Shown: positions 24,769 through 37,640, numbered from the stretch's first letter. The stretch: DNA of 64,000 nt from Caprella mutica (GCA_947561585.1 CANNZV010000329.1:186001-250000), one strand, 5' to 3'. The notes: generated by a model from the letters alone, not told the origin. Numbers and translations are program-made.

Positions 24769-26160
24769 GAGTTTCTTGGAGTCTATTATTTTGTTACTTT
24801 GGATTCTATTTCCCGTACTAAGTTGCTAGGTTATAAAGGAAAAAAAATTATTCACGAAAAAAGGTTTATTATATGGAAAATTTTGCATTTTTGCGTCATG
24901 AAAACATTGAAGAAAATTTAAGCAAATAGTAAGGTTTATGCTACTTCAAAAAATCAAATGTGAATTAGTAAATGGACAACTACGAATTAAACTAGAAAAA
25001 TTAAACTATGCTCTAGAAAATGTAACCAATGGCTAATCGAAAATATTCATTATATCAAAACTTTAAGTATTCCAAAATATTTTTTTATTGAGTCATTCTA
25101 CAGATATATTTCCACTGACACTAATTTTTAAGGAAAAACAATGAGACTGAAAAACTATAGGAAAGAAATTAAAACTAAATTTTTGAAAACCTAGTGATTA
25201 TAGCCACAAATTTAAAGTAATGACATAGCCACAACTCTACTAGACAGAGAACCAACTGAAACTATTAGGGACAAATAAAGATACACACATTTAGTCCAGT
25301 GCCAATATTTAGCAAAAATTACAGGGTAAATGAATTTGTTGCGACTGTGATAATAATATGCATTAAAGAATTAATTTATACTTGATGCATGATCTCTATA
25401 ATAATAATGATAATAAAGTTTATTAATACACTCTCACAATGTAATGGAACAGAATTAGTTATTCTGTTTGCGACGGTGATTGAGTACACACCCACTTTCT
25501 TTGTACCCAGATGATATCTAGAGTAAGATTTTTAGTGAAGCCTTAGTTTTGAATTGGTTGTGGTACTAGTAGGTAATCAGTGATGAGTTGTAGATACACA
25601 GGATATTTCTTGTTGTTTCTACCGACATAATTTATGTTAAAATGTCTATTGTATGTTTCAGGTTAATTTTTGGGATTGTGATAACTTGATAAGATTGTAA
25701 CGTATATATCAAAAATGTAGAAAATCATAGGTGGGTTTTCTAACATATGAAGAGATGTGCTATTGCTTCTATAATGGTGATTTGTGTAGAAACTAAATTT
25801 TATTCTTTTGTATATTTACAGCTCGGCCAGATGTTATCAATTATCAAACATTATGTGCATTCTCTCAGAACTTCTTATTAATAACAACCTTCAAAAATCA
25901 ATGAAACGTAGCACATAGTATTTCATCCCACTACAACAACAAGAAAATAAAATTCATCAGAATTAGACAAGTAAAAATACGAATAATGAATAATCTGACA
26001 AATAGTAATGCAAATAATACATAATCAGTATACAAAAAAAAAGATACATATTCAAAATTCAAAAAAAAAAAAAAAATTAGACAAGTAACTATACATTTAC
26101 AATCTTGTAAAGAGTGAATCAAGTCCGTTGGTAGCAATTGGCTATATATTGGCAATATAT
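24769..26160. other. AT-rich non-coding DNA
   Basis: No gene recognised. At 25395-25430 an (ATAATA)n stretch followed by TAATAAAGTTTATTAATAC looks like the antisense 3' end of a LINE tail, but the sequence beyond it is not recognisable. Confidence 0.45.
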
Positions 26161-26364
26161 TTATTCTATTATATAGTCTTTCCTATTCAGTAAAAGATAA
26201 ACTCTTATCAAGTTCAATAATTTTGTGAATGTGAAGCCTCTGTTGGTTTCAATCCTACCGTCAATTCCCTTCTTCTTTACGGTTATAAAGTTATCTATTG
26301 AAATTCTCAGAGGCGCTTTTGGTTGTCGGATCAGCGGATTGAAGACATGAAACGCGGAAATGTA
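26161..26364 (-). other. Unrecognised open frame without ATG
   Basis: A 67-codon stop-free stretch between two TAA codons. Its translation has coding-like composition (for example KKKGIDGRIETNRGFTF) compared with the surrounding AT-driven frames. It has no ATG and no recognisable family. It could be an exon remnant or a relic of a mobile element ORF. Confidence 0.18.
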
Positions 26365-26918
26365 TTACGGAGGAATGTTTTTATTTGAAGTATTGTTAGG
26401 TTACAGGTTTTTATATTGAATGATGTCATTGTTATATACATTCGCTGAAAAGATACATTGTATATTCTCTATTTTTGATCATTCATTTCGTATTTTCTTC
26501 ACTATAAAAGTAACTAGCAACTAGTATATGCAGTGTCAAAATTACTGTATTTGATTAATCAGAGAATTTACTTCATTAATTCTAATACTTTAATTGGTTA
26601 GATTATAGTTAGTAAACAATCTCAAGACTACAAAATTTCATTTTAATTAAGAATATATTTCACTTAATAAATATAATATTTCGGTTTTGCGGTCATTGTT
26701 TTGGATGATTATATTTAGACGTGTCTAAGGTGAATCCCTTTTAATATGAATTATTCCGAGGTTATGTACTTCTGCAAATAGTTGACTGATTTAGTGCTTC
26801 AACTCACTGTTATCTCTGGCCTTAATGTGATAAACTAAAACTCTTGATGAATGTGTCGAAAAATCACCCTCCCCTATGGTTGCCAACACGGCTCTTGGAG
26901 GTAAATGAATTAACTTAC

Positions 26919-27080
26919 CTGCTGTCCAGTGATGGTTAATAGTTTCGTACACCAGTAAAGACAATTGTAATTGTTTACTTCACCGTTGATATAGAAATGG
27001 ACTCCATCGGAAAATATTAGGTGGTTATGGAAATCCTGTGAATGCAAATTGTGTCTAACATTTCTTCGGTAAATGTCGTC
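26919..27080 (-). pseudogene. Tc1/mariner-superfamily (IS630-like) transposase relic
   Basis: Reading the minus strand from about 27074, the translation gives RRNVRHNLHSQDFHNHLIFS then DGVHFYINGEVNNYNCLYWC. This matches the DDE region of a common arthropod transposase family, whose usual pattern is FSDEAHFHLNG..VN.QN..YW: the first catalytic aspartate is kept and the following glutamate is glycine. Upstream sequence (to about 27130) looks like the same protein in other frames, so there are frameshifts. No inverted terminal repeats were located. Only this short core survives. Confidence 0.62.
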
Positions 27081-27130
27081 TTGTAACATAGTCGTTTGAG
27101 TTAAACTCTTGGAAAAATTTTATAGATGTG

Positions 27131-28332
27131 GAATTCATGCTCGCTATATAGTATATACTTAGATTCAGTAGCATTAGTTACTTGAATGAAGTTATTGTTA
27201 ATATAACTAGTACAGTACCTGTTGTTGAATATATCTTATCATTTAGATGCAACTATGTATGTAACCAGCACGTTGGAAAGAAATTTAAGATTGCATTTGA
27301 AATAATTAATGATCAGTTCTGGATCAGAAATGTTGGTCGATGTGCTTTGGTTTTTTTTTCACACACTGCTTGACTTGAATTTATAGTGTCAAATTTTTAA
27401 CGAAGTCTTTAATTTAATAATAGTGGTTGACTGCTCTGTCCGAAAGTAACAACCTTAAAAAATATAGAATATAGTTGAATAATGATAGTAATACAACTGA
27501 AAATATATGTGAGTGCAGTTAATGTTTATGACCTCGTGTATTAATTTGTTAGGAGTACCTACTCATTCATACCCATAAATATTATCTATACACACAATTT
27601 CCATTCATAAAATTTTCCTATGTTGTGAAAATATATTAAGATGTCAATACTATTTTATTAAGTACCAACCAACAAGCGTATTAAGTTACCTTCCTGAAAG
27701 ACACAATATCCTAAGTGACGCATGAGTGATCTTAATATTTCATATATTCTTTCATTATTCATGGTACATTTAGTTAGGAAACTCGATCTTACCCCCTAAT
27801 GAATTAATTTATTATTTTTATTTTACATCCTTCTGTCACTCTAAATTCAGGCCACTTACACTTAAAGTTATATTAATTACAATATAATAATATTAATTAT
27901 ATTCCATCTACATTTTATTTTATTTAGTTATTATCATTATTAATATTTTTATGACTATATTTTCATCAAATATCCCTCTAGTATTAAAAAGGCGAGTTAC
28001 ACCATGTGTATGACATTATTTCCTCGAAAGGGAAACCTATTCAATATTTATAATTGAATAAGTGAAGAGAAATAGATAGTAGTTTTTGAATTTAAATGAA
28101 TTTTTAATTAATTCACCAATTAATTCATTATTAATTTCAGTGAGAAGAGAACATTCGGTATGAAATTATTTGCTAAATTGATTCGAAATATCAAGGAACA
28201 AGATATTAGACAAGTTTTTTTCTATTGTTCCACCTGTGACCTGCTGGACGCGCTACAGGGTTAAAGGTGATACTAAACCAATCACGTATTATTTTGAAGA
28301 TTTTACTTCTTGAATCTAATAGAGAAAGCTAT
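27131..28332. other. AT-rich non-coding DNA
   Basis: Nothing recognised on either strand. Confidence 0.5.
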
Positions 28333-28469
28333 GAGATATCGGACGGTTCCACGTTATCAACTAAATAAAAAACTAATTTATAATGAATAAAATAAATAGT
28401 TAATCATTGTTATTTAATATCTATTTTTAAATGATTGATAATTATTAATTTGGAACCGTCCGATAACTC
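28333..28469. mobile_element. Small MITE with CGGACGGTTCC termini
   Basis: Arms GAGATATCGGACGGTTCCA and, inverted, GAGTTATCGGACGGTTCCA (28333-28351 and 28451-28469), enclosing about 100 bp of AT-rich DNA. No clear target duplication. Confidence 0.75.
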
Positions 28470-28563
28470 GGATATTACTCTATAACTCTGACAGTTAAAT
28501 AGTCACTTGTGCAATACCTGCACAGAGTTATGATATACGCTAGAGAGAGTTAGTGTTGCAGCT

Positions 28564-28682
28564 GCAGGACGATGAGAACGACGGTGTAAAACCTTATTTT
28601 GTTTCAGTATATCATTACTCCATGGAACTGCCGCCAGATTGCCAGTCACGTGACACCAAAATAAGGAATTAACCGTCCTGCA
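28564..28682. mobile_element. Small inverted-repeat element with GCAGGACGG termini
   Basis: Left arm GCAGGAC...CGGTGTAAAACCTTATTTT and right arm, inverted, GCAGGACGGTTAATTCCTTATTTT. The left arm carries an insertion of about 12 bp. Confidence 0.6.
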
Positions 28683-28818
28683 AGACGCGATATATATTTG
28701 ACCCCTGGCTCACAACTTGAATATCTGTTGCTCATTCACTGAAAATTTGATTACAATTATTATGTGTTTAGATGTACTACCAAACTCGAGAAAATGATTT
28801 TTGAATTACTAATATTAG

Positions 28819-31361
28819 CAGAGCTGGGCGTTCCGTAAGAATGTTCGCGAACCTTTATTCGCGAACCGGTTCGGACTGGAAAATGGGTTCAGTGTTCGGA
28901 ACGTCTTTTTCGCAAGTCCGAACCTCCGTACCCGGGGAAAACTGACTTGTTCATTTAATTATTTTACGTTCTGAACATGTACCGTACCTCTCGTCTACTA
29001 TTATATACCTAGGTTTCTGCTTAACACTGAAGCGAAGAACATGCGTCTTTCCCCGCGCTTCTTCCATTACGTTATTCATCCTTTCTTGAATAGCGGTAAG
29101 TTTTATAATAATCTTAACAAGTTAATTCTTTAATAACGGATTATGTTCCCTCAAATCTCAATTAAAATTGCTTGAAACATGTAGAACTATAGGTAAGGTT
29201 ATAAACAAAGTAAACGTATATATTAGGTAACATTACATAACACCCTACCCTAGTACCTTAGCCGTTGGCTAACCAGTCCTCATGGAAAAATAATAATAAC
29301 TTAAATTCAAGACCGATTTTAAAGCTGTCTTTTCAATCGTTTAATTTTTCGCATAAATACATACGATTAGACAAAAACGAAGGTGATAAATGGTAATATA
29401 CTCATATTATGAGCATTAATTCAAATCTATAATAATATTAGGAATATATCAGAGATCTTTCCAGGTATTAGATGCAAGAGTGCTTTTCAGTACATAATTA
29501 AGGGTGAAAATTTCATTATAATCAGTTAACTGTAACTCTTATAGCGGCTTAGCGAGATCAAATATGTGCGAGAATAATTGCGCACACCAAGCTTCGTACA
29601 ATAACATCTTATAAATATTTGTTTCTTGTCTTAGCTTGTTACTTTTATTTTGAATGATAATTTTTTCTTTTGCTTTTACTAATGTAATATTGTATGAGTA
29701 AATATCAAATGAAGGTTTTTAAAAGAGAATATATTGAAATGACTCAAATAAGCAAACTTTTGACGGGTAAGTAGGTTGGCTGAACAGATAATTTAAGATC
29801 AAGTATTCGACTATTCGCTTTAAAATTGAATTGATTATAATTCATATATAGGTATTATAATATTATATGTATATAAGTTAAAATATAACTTAGAGAAATA
29901 TTCACAATAATCTTCACTGTTTGACCTTTCTAATATATTGAATAAAAGAAAAAGTTAAGTAAATAGAGTATTGGAATACCGTATAACGTATTGTATCTAT
30001 AGTACTTTCATATTCAAACAAAATGCAAAAACGTTTTATATCATCAGTTTTCTAGATCGGATTAATCAAAAATGTTGCAAATATAAATGAAAATTTGAAA
30101 ACTAATAGTAAAAACTTAAAAATTATTTAATTAGATAATTGGATACTTCAATATGGATACATTGTCTTGCATTGTTATGACGACAGAGTTGGTCTTAATT
30201 TTTCTTTGCATGAAATTCGGAGGTCAGAAGAAAATTCAGAATAACAACTTAAACTGCGTATTGGAGTGGAGACTGGAGTGGAACTTTAAAGATACTTAAT
30301 GCTCATTCAGTCATACTCAATGATACTAACTTATTAAGAATAGTAATTACAGTGGAACTCCCTTATAGTGAACTCCTGTATAGTGAATCACGCTGAATAG
30401 TAAAATCCGGTATAGCGAGCTTACCTCTATAGTGAACATATTTAGGTTAGTCTACACAAATATTCGAAAGTTTTTTATGAATCTCTTATTCCTATTTAGT
30501 ATATTCTCTAAATTTGTTGTATATCATGAAATAGCAGTTCTACCAGTGCAAATCCTCTATAATGTAGTCATATGAAGTCACAGTATAATTATTATTATAA
30601 ATTTATTATATTAACCCTAATGAATTTGACGTATGTTTTATAGTCATATCTTTTTTAAATTACTTTATATATTTCATGTCATTTTTTAAATTTACTGGCC
30701 TTTCTTGACTTTATTCCTACATAAATACCAAGTATATTTTTTAATTCAAAAGTGAAATATTTACGTATCTACGTAAATCAGAGTAAATTATGGAATTAAT
30801 TGTACCTTAGTAACGTGTGGCAACGTAGAAAAACAGATTGGTTACCCAATGCGCAAGAATGTGTCCACGTTTTATGTAGTAGAGACAAATGCGCGAGCTA
30901 TGATTGGTTCACACTCCATCCAATAACAGTTCAGCTCACCCAGTTGCCAATCTCTTATATACCCATGTATTTATTTCTCCTTATATATTCAATATTTTTA
31001 CTTGAAATTTGGTACACATTAGTTTAGTACAAAAACTAACAACTTGTAAAAATACAGTAACGTAGGTTTATAAATAAGACATGTGTTTTTTTAACATAGA
31101 GTGAAACCTTCTCGTTGTAACTTGTTTCTGACAAATAGTTAGTATCTTGTTGAAAAAACTGTTTTTTTATATAGGTTGCCCTAATAGCCTAAAAATCAGA
31201 CGTTAGCTTACAAATGTTCGGACTAAATGTTTGGTTCGGAACAAATGTTCGGACCAAACTTTTCCAAATTGGGTTCGCTATACGGAGGTTCGGAACCCAA
31301 AATCGACGAAGATTCGGGTTTGGATTCGGAACCTAAAAAAAGGTTCGCGCGCCCAGCTCTG
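28819..31361. mobile_element. Non-autonomous hAT element (2.54 kb)
   Basis: Perfect 12-bp terminal inverted repeat CAGAGCTGGGCG / CGCCCAGCTCTG, extended by diverged subterminal GCGAACC/GGTTCGGA motifs over about 120 bp at each end. It is flanked by an exact 8-bp duplication, AATATTAG (28811-28818 and 31362-31369). A CAG-type terminus plus an 8-bp duplication is diagnostic of the hAT superfamily. No transposase domain is visible in any frame inside, so it needs a partner in trans. The interior is AT-rich and includes a nested pogo-like end at 30350-30440 and several ATTGG/CCAAT motifs at about 30835-30925. Confidence 0.93.
30350..30440 (+). mobile_element. Pogo/Tigger-like terminal fragment inside the hAT element
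   Basis: Begins TA-CAGTGGAACTCCCTTATAG and continues with four or five TATAGTGAAC/TATAGCGAGC repeats spaced about 20 bp. This layout is seen at the ends of pogo/Tigger-type elements in arthropods. No matching opposite terminus is visible, so it is a solo end. Confidence 0.55.
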
Positions 31362-31485
31362 AATATTAGAGCATATGCCGCGTATCAATGATACTGTCAC
31401 GAATTTTTAATTTTTCTTATTAATTTGTGTTTCTTTGATTTACTTCCAACTTTATGAGGCGCTGTTGATAGAATGACTGTTTAAC

Positions 31486-31620
31486 CCATTTTGTGACGGA
31501 CAGACCGACCAACAAACAATGCTAATAATTTTTCTTCTTATTATGAGTTTCTAAATAAAAGTGTGACACACGGACGGACAGACAGACGTTGGTCCTATTA
31601 TTTATAGTATAAATACAGGT
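31486..31620 (-). repeat. Interspersed repeat with GTCTGTCTGTCCGTCCGTG block, copy 2
   Basis: The minus strand carries GTGTGTCACACTTTTAT after a GTCTGTCTGTCCGTCC run, as at 7528-7600. A second GGTCGGTCTGTCCGTC block lies about 80 bp further on the same strand. Confidence 0.6.
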
Positions 31621-31756
31621 AACAAAATTATAGTTTTATATTCATGCACATAGTTCAAAAGTAAAGGCTTTTTTAAAGGTTAATCTTAACTAGTTTTCAT
31701 GCATGCACAAAAAGTATTAGACCACAATTTCAACAATATGTAATCAACCTCTAAAA

Positions 31757-31830
31757 TTCACACACACCAACACACCTACACACACACCTATACATATCAT
31801 ACACACACACACCTACACGCACACGCTCAC
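31757..31830. repeat. (CA)n-rich microsatellite
   Basis: Interrupted ACACAC runs with CCTA and CATAT interruptions. Confidence 0.88.
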
Positions 31831-33542
31831 ATTTACCTCTTGAGTCCTGTAGTGCAAATTACTAACCTCGTTTTCGTTGTCATGAATCCTCGGCATTCAA
31901 TCTGAAGTGGACTGTTGATGGACAGACGAGAACCTGAATATACAGTCACTGGGCAGTGATTGTGATGTTTTTAACGTATAGTTTGGTAACAAAATTACAG
32001 GTATGCAAAAAGTAAGCATTATGTGAACAGAATTTAGTACATGAAAATTATGGGTTGAATTTTTAGCAACGATAACCAGATATTTTGCTAAAAACTTGCA
32101 TGACGATATATTCTGATTGTAAGATCATTACTGAGGGGAGGTAATGTATAACTTGAAGTCCATAGAATTAATTTCATTTCCAAATGAATGATATACTCAG
32201 AATATCTTCGAGCATACTTTACGTACGGTTTCAAACACCGTGAATTTTTCAATCATCCATTGTACAACTCCCATGCAGTCCGTTCTATAGATTCCATTAT
32301 CCTCATGGTTCTTCAATTTTCCAGAACAATGAGGTAGGTTTCAAAGAGAACACTTCCCGTCCAACTTTATACAGGCGGAAGCAGTGAACCAATGGAAATG
32401 CACAGCACCGTGTTTTTTATTCTTAGAATACATATAGTGAATTAATGTATAGAACAACATATTTTCTTACTACGGAGCAATCCTTCCGTTTATTTCATAG
32501 TAAATATACTGTATATAATATGGTTATTGGTTCAACTTGAATGTTTTTTTCCAAAATAGTGGAATTTTCCAGTGTTTGAATTTGCCAACATTGAAATTTT
32601 TTCACGGTGGAATATACCTGGTGGTACTATCCGCAAACTTATTTTCAGCGGTGGAATTTACAGTCTTACGTCAGCGTCTAACGTCATCGGCAGATATATA
32701 TCTCGAAAAAAGTATATGGTGTGTTTATAGAAGGTCATAGCAGATTAAGTAGGTCTCTTCCATAATCTACGATGTTTCCTCTATAACTTTATTTCAGGGA
32801 ATGAGTCTAATAGAAAAAGTTTTCTTATTCGTATATTGCATTTAGCAGCCTGGGAATAGTTTTATATTTTCTTTAGTCTTCCGGGGCATTAAATGTTTGC
32901 TCACTTAGCGTCACACTTCGTGAGGGCAATATGCCCGAACAGACTAAAGTATATATCGTTTGCTAGGTAGTATTGTATCTACAAAATGAAGATCTAAGAT
33001 TTAAAAAAACTAATAAAAAAGATGGAAGGGGGAATATAGAAACTAACTCTTAGTTACATTATTTATCGATGTAGATCATCATGAATGGATATGATTGTAG
33101 CATCAAAAGTATATAGTAATAATCTTAAGTTTAGTTGATTTCCCGTGTAATGAATTTGTTGATTTGTAATATGATTATTTATATTAAATTATTTTGATAG
33201 AAGAAACTATGAATATTTGTATCCATTTTCTATAATATTAAGTTTATTTCACGTTATTCAAATCCTTTTACGTACAAGATGTATAATTAATGTAACATTT
33301 ACATATATAAAGATAACAGGTTTTCTATTAATTTTGTTAATTTTTTGGTAACAAGACGATCATTATTTTAGGTGGCTGGAATAAAAAATACAATATTAAC
33401 TATTTCTGCTTCAGCTATGGAATAAATTTAATGATAAAAAAAAGAACTAGCTCAATCTTTAGTACCGTTAATGTTATTAATTAAACAATTATATCATTTT
33501 GAATTATCGAAGAAATCATATTCTTTAACTTTTAAAACCACC
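31831..33542. other. AT-rich non-coding DNA
   Basis: No gene recognised. Near 32672-32693 two CRE-like motifs (TTACGTCA and AACGTCAT) are 7 bp apart; without a gene nearby this has no assigned role. Confidence 0.45.
32871..32949. repeat. Short nested hairpin
   Basis: Outer arms CTTTAGTCTTCCGGGGCAT and ATGCCCGAACAGACTAAAG; inner arms TCACTTAGCG / CACTTCGTGA. The outer arms are about 19 bp with two to three mismatches. Possibly a tiny MITE. Confidence 0.6.
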
Positions 33543-33629
33543 GAGTCTTGCGAAGGCGAGACCATAGAGCATCTTCTAGTTTTCTTGGCCAGGGTCCAGC
33601 ATCTGTACAATGAAGTACCGAATAACATA
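33543..33629 (+). pseudogene. Possible LINE ORF C-terminal relic
   Basis: A 28-codon open stretch reads ESCEGETIEHLLVFLARVQH followed by LYNEV. The C...ET.EHLL pattern is typical of the cysteine/histidine-bearing C-terminal region of R1/I-type non-LTR retrotransposon ORF2 proteins. The following codons end in TAA and nothing upstream is recognisable. Confidence 0.38.
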
Positions 33630-34930
33630 ATATAATAAAGATAACGTAGCCTCTAACCTTTCAAAAGCTCTTGCCATATATCCTAAGAAATGATGTTAGT
33701 CAAATTGAATAAACTGGAAGAAGAAATATTGTTGGTTGTTGTTCGTTTCTTCTGAACTATTCCTCACAGCGTCTATCATGCGTGGAGAATGAACATCACT
33801 ATTAAATAGTATTGCTATGCTATTAATTTGAGAATAGTTATTAAAAATAGACACCTATTTTGTAAGTCATTATAAGTATGAAGTTATATTTAAATAAATA
33901 TTAGAATTTATTTTCTTGTAGTCAGTTTGGTTACTTCTCCACCAAAACAACAAAGTTTCAGGCAAAATATGAATATACAATAAGAAATATTAATGTTAAA
34001 TTATTGCCGAATATATTAATCTCAAACGCATATGCAGAAATTGTAAGAGTCTTACCGTTCAACTGTATATTTTACAAGCATTTAATCTATCATTTAAATA
34101 CATTTCTTGAATAATGATACAAAAATTATGCTTTAGAAGAAAATATATTAGATATTGTCAATTAGAAAATAAATTAATTAATCGTAATTGATAATTTTAT
34201 TGAATTGTACCGAAAAAAGATACCTATGGAAAAATATTAAGTTATTTAAGTATATATGTCCTGTGATATAGTAAATCAAATAGATTCTTTATCTTAATTT
34301 TAAAACACCCTGTTCAAGAATTAAAAGACTATTTGATAGAGGTAATATTTTTGTTGCCGGAAATTATGAATCTATTACCGTAGTTAGTACACAGAATCCT
34401 TCACTTTTTCACTCCACAAATTCTCTGCAAACTCATTTGTTAGAGCTAATGAGGATATATTTAAAGGAGAGGGAAGTTGTTAAGAACCTTTTTATAGAAT
34501 TTAAATAGAAAGAAAGTAATAATATGCTCTTTATTACCATATATAAAGCTCTAACTAAGGAGATTCTTTTAAGACTTACTTATTTGCGATATTCAATTAA
34601 AATGCCACTACATTAATCAATTTATAGCTATTCTTCATAAACCATATTCATGTTAATCAAATAATTGCTGTCATTTGATGGAAAGTACACTTCATCAATA
34701 AAAAGGAATGTTAATACCGAAGATATTGATATCAATGATATTTGTGTACTTACTTTAATAAAGAGTAAGAAGCACTCCAAACAGTGTATACATTTTTAGA
34801 CCCACCCAGTTCATATATGCCCTCTTTTCCTGGCACACCTTTTTCTCGATTTCTGTCACGAGTAAGAAATAGATTGGCAAATATTTTGGTTAGTTTGGAG
34901 AAGTAAATAACATCCGCTGGAGTAGTTATA
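33630..34930. other. AT-rich non-coding DNA
   Basis: Nothing recognised. Confidence 0.5.
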
Positions 34931-35139
34931 AAGTAAATACTATCTTGATAGTGTGTTACTATAGTATGTGTATGAACAGTAAAATAAATACTATCTTTGA
35001 TAGTGTGCTACTATAGTATCCGTATGAACAGTAAAATAAATACTATCTTGATAGTGTGCTACTATAGTATGTGTATGAACAGTAAAATAAATACTATCTT
35101 GATAGTGTGCTACTATAGTATGCGTATGAACAGTAAAAA
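34931..35139. repeat. 51-52-bp tandem array, about four copies
   Basis: Unit contains AAAATAAATACTATCTTGAT then AGTGTGCTACTATAGTATG and CGTATGAACAGT. Copies differ at one to three positions, one carrying a single-base insertion. Each unit holds the inverted pair ATACTATCTTGATAGTGT. Confidence 0.93.
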
Positions 35140-37534
35140 TATGTATATAAACAAGTTTTAGATTGATTGTTCAGACATCTATATATCAAAAGATATAATT
35201 TATATATCAAATATATATCTCTATAGTTCTATCGTATGTGCAGGCATTAATTTGGTTAAAGAATATTTATATTCAGAAAATATATATTTTTATACAAAAA
35301 AAAAACAATCAAATTTCTTTTGAAAAATGAAGAATGAAATATCATAATATTATTTTAAATATAATTCATCCTTTTTTGTAAAGATTATATATGTCTTGGT
35401 TAATGGATAAATATTGTCTTTCTAACTAAAAAATAATGTAACCATTAATCCATATATCAGGGAATTAAACAATGTAGTTCCAGTACAAATAGATGAATAT
35501 TTACCAATTTAATTATAAACATGTATAAGAAATACGGAAGCACCATGAAATACAGTTTGTAAAAAGAGGAATTCAACTCGATTTATCGTGTTTACAAGAA
35601 ACTCTGAATACATCCGGAGATTGTAATCGGGGAATGAATTGCAACCGCAGGCGACTATTGCAAGTTAAATATAGACCGACTTCTACTAGTAATAGAGACA
35701 TCTTTTTCTACGACGAGTGATAAGAAAGATCTGCTTTTGCAATTTGATATGAGCCACGTGACTTGTTAACAACTGATTTAAACATATGATATATACACAG
35801 TTTAATATAGGGTTTATTCGTAGCTCTCACTTATAAAATTAATATGAATAGATATATCTACAACAATAAAGCCTTTAAGACTTGTGATAAATGGTTATAA
35901 TCGTTCTTATAGCATTATTTAATATTGGTGTATTAAATATAATCACACCCGATCATTAGTGTAGCTACACACCCATAAGAGAACTACAGATAACCAGATA
36001 ACTTGGTCATCTGCAGCTAATTTGTGATGTACCGCATATGCTCTCCTTGCTCCTAAGAGGACATTTATCTTGTAACAACTCTCATCAACTCGCTTTATTA
36101 CTCTCGTGGCATTCTTTCGGACATTGAGTACCAATTTGTGTACCTTTAAGGATCTTCTGCACGTCCTGATCACCAGAAATCCGATTCCATTGCAACGAAA
36201 TGAGCTCTCACCAGTTCTGGAAATACTAAGTTTGGTATTTCAGCAAACGTACAACCTTTTCAGAGTTTTACTAACTATGTTCAGAGAATATTGTTTTCGG
36301 GTACATGAATTTCTTTATGGACATTTCTATTATGTTGAATAATTCAGTTTCTATTGTTTCGCCAAAATGTTGTGTGTAATATGGGCGGTCTGCACTGAGG
36401 CTCTCATTTAGCATAAACTATTTAATGTAAAACGATTTCTTAGCTTAAATGAAACCATAAATTAATTAAATAATACATCTGCAACATTAGCTTGAAATAC
36501 AAAATTGACTTAGTCAAGTAAGTCAATGTTTATATCAATATATGTATCAGGAAAATCTAATATGACTAATTGATACATAATGAATATCAAGATTGTCTGT
36601 TTTTTGTTCAATTAAGTATTTATGCTGTTAATTATAAAATTCTAGAAAAAATGGCAGTTATATTATGATCTTCAATTACGATTATTTGGCAAGTTTAATA
36701 TGTATTTATTTATGAAGTTTTGTATAAATAAGAACAGTTAGCATATAGAATTTTTTTAGTATTTTAAGATTATTTTCGATATTTCAAATAGACACAAATT
36801 TGGTTTTGATATCTCAACCCAATTATTTACACTATTTGAGAAGGCTTAGGTTTAAACTCACCAATCGAATAAATGATAAAACGGTTGAATTAAAGAATTG
36901 CTAAATCCATATATATCTCAATTCACGTTGCATATATTCGATCAATTAAATATAATATTTTTGTAATTAGCTAGTAAAATATATGACTGCAATTTTAGAA
37001 AAAAAATCCACGGATAATTACTGTATTCTATCGTTTTTTCTTACGATTCAGAAAATGTGGACCTGACCCTATAAATAAAAATATAAATTGAAATATATAA
37101 AAGTGGTTATCGACTACATATATGCAAACATTTCTTAAATAAATTAGTGATATTTCTTTTTGAAATATAATCTATTGGCTGTTATAATACGCATTGGGTA
37201 TATATAACATTTCTACATCTAATTTTTTATTTGACAGATATGATAATATTTGCTCGATAATCTTATTTAGCTTATTTACATTTTCTGAAACTATGGAAGG
37301 ATGTATAGAGCTTAATTATAGATAAAATAGGGTGAAAGTAATTTGATCAAAAAGAATGTTTATATCGTTCCAAATATTTTTAAGAATATAATTAATAACT
37401 ATAATATATATATATTTTTTAGTAACAATATTGAATGATTCATAAAGGTTTCATATCCTATCACATGTATGTCGCAAAGTGAATATTCCGGTGATGTATT
37501 ATTTGTATATTGCTCCATAGGCTTTAGGGAATTG
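35140..37534. other. AT-rich non-coding DNA
   Basis: No gene recognised except the doubtful frame at 35943-36173. The patch 35940-36420 is less AT-rich than its surroundings. Confidence 0.45.
35943..36173 (-). other. Unrecognised open frame in a less AT-rich patch
   Basis: About 76 codons open on the minus strand, including RKNATRVIKRVDESCYKINV and WLSVVLLWVCSY near the end. The opposite strand is also open at 36106-36342. I recognise neither. It may be an eroded exon or mobile element ORF, or chance. Confidence 0.15.
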
Positions 37535-37640
37535 AATGCTGTGAAATGAAATTTCTGAGCCTTTATATCTGGAATTCAAACTTCGATTCAATTTACTCTG
37601 TTGGGTGAACTCTCAGTCTTTTATGAACTTATTTGGAATG
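37535..37640 (+). repeat. Interspersed repeat, copy 1
   Basis: Shares GAATTCAAACTTC, GATTCAATTT, GAGCC/AAGCC, ACTCTC and TCTTTT blocks in order with 57510-57625 (same orientation). Class unknown. Confidence 0.6.

Noticed and set aside
30800..31027. 75-codon frame inside the hAT element
   Set aside because: No hAT transposase motif; the start is not followed by any recognisable domain.
32672..32693. Paired CRE-like sites
   Set aside because: No promoter or gene nearby; two 8-mers are not enough to call a regulatory element.
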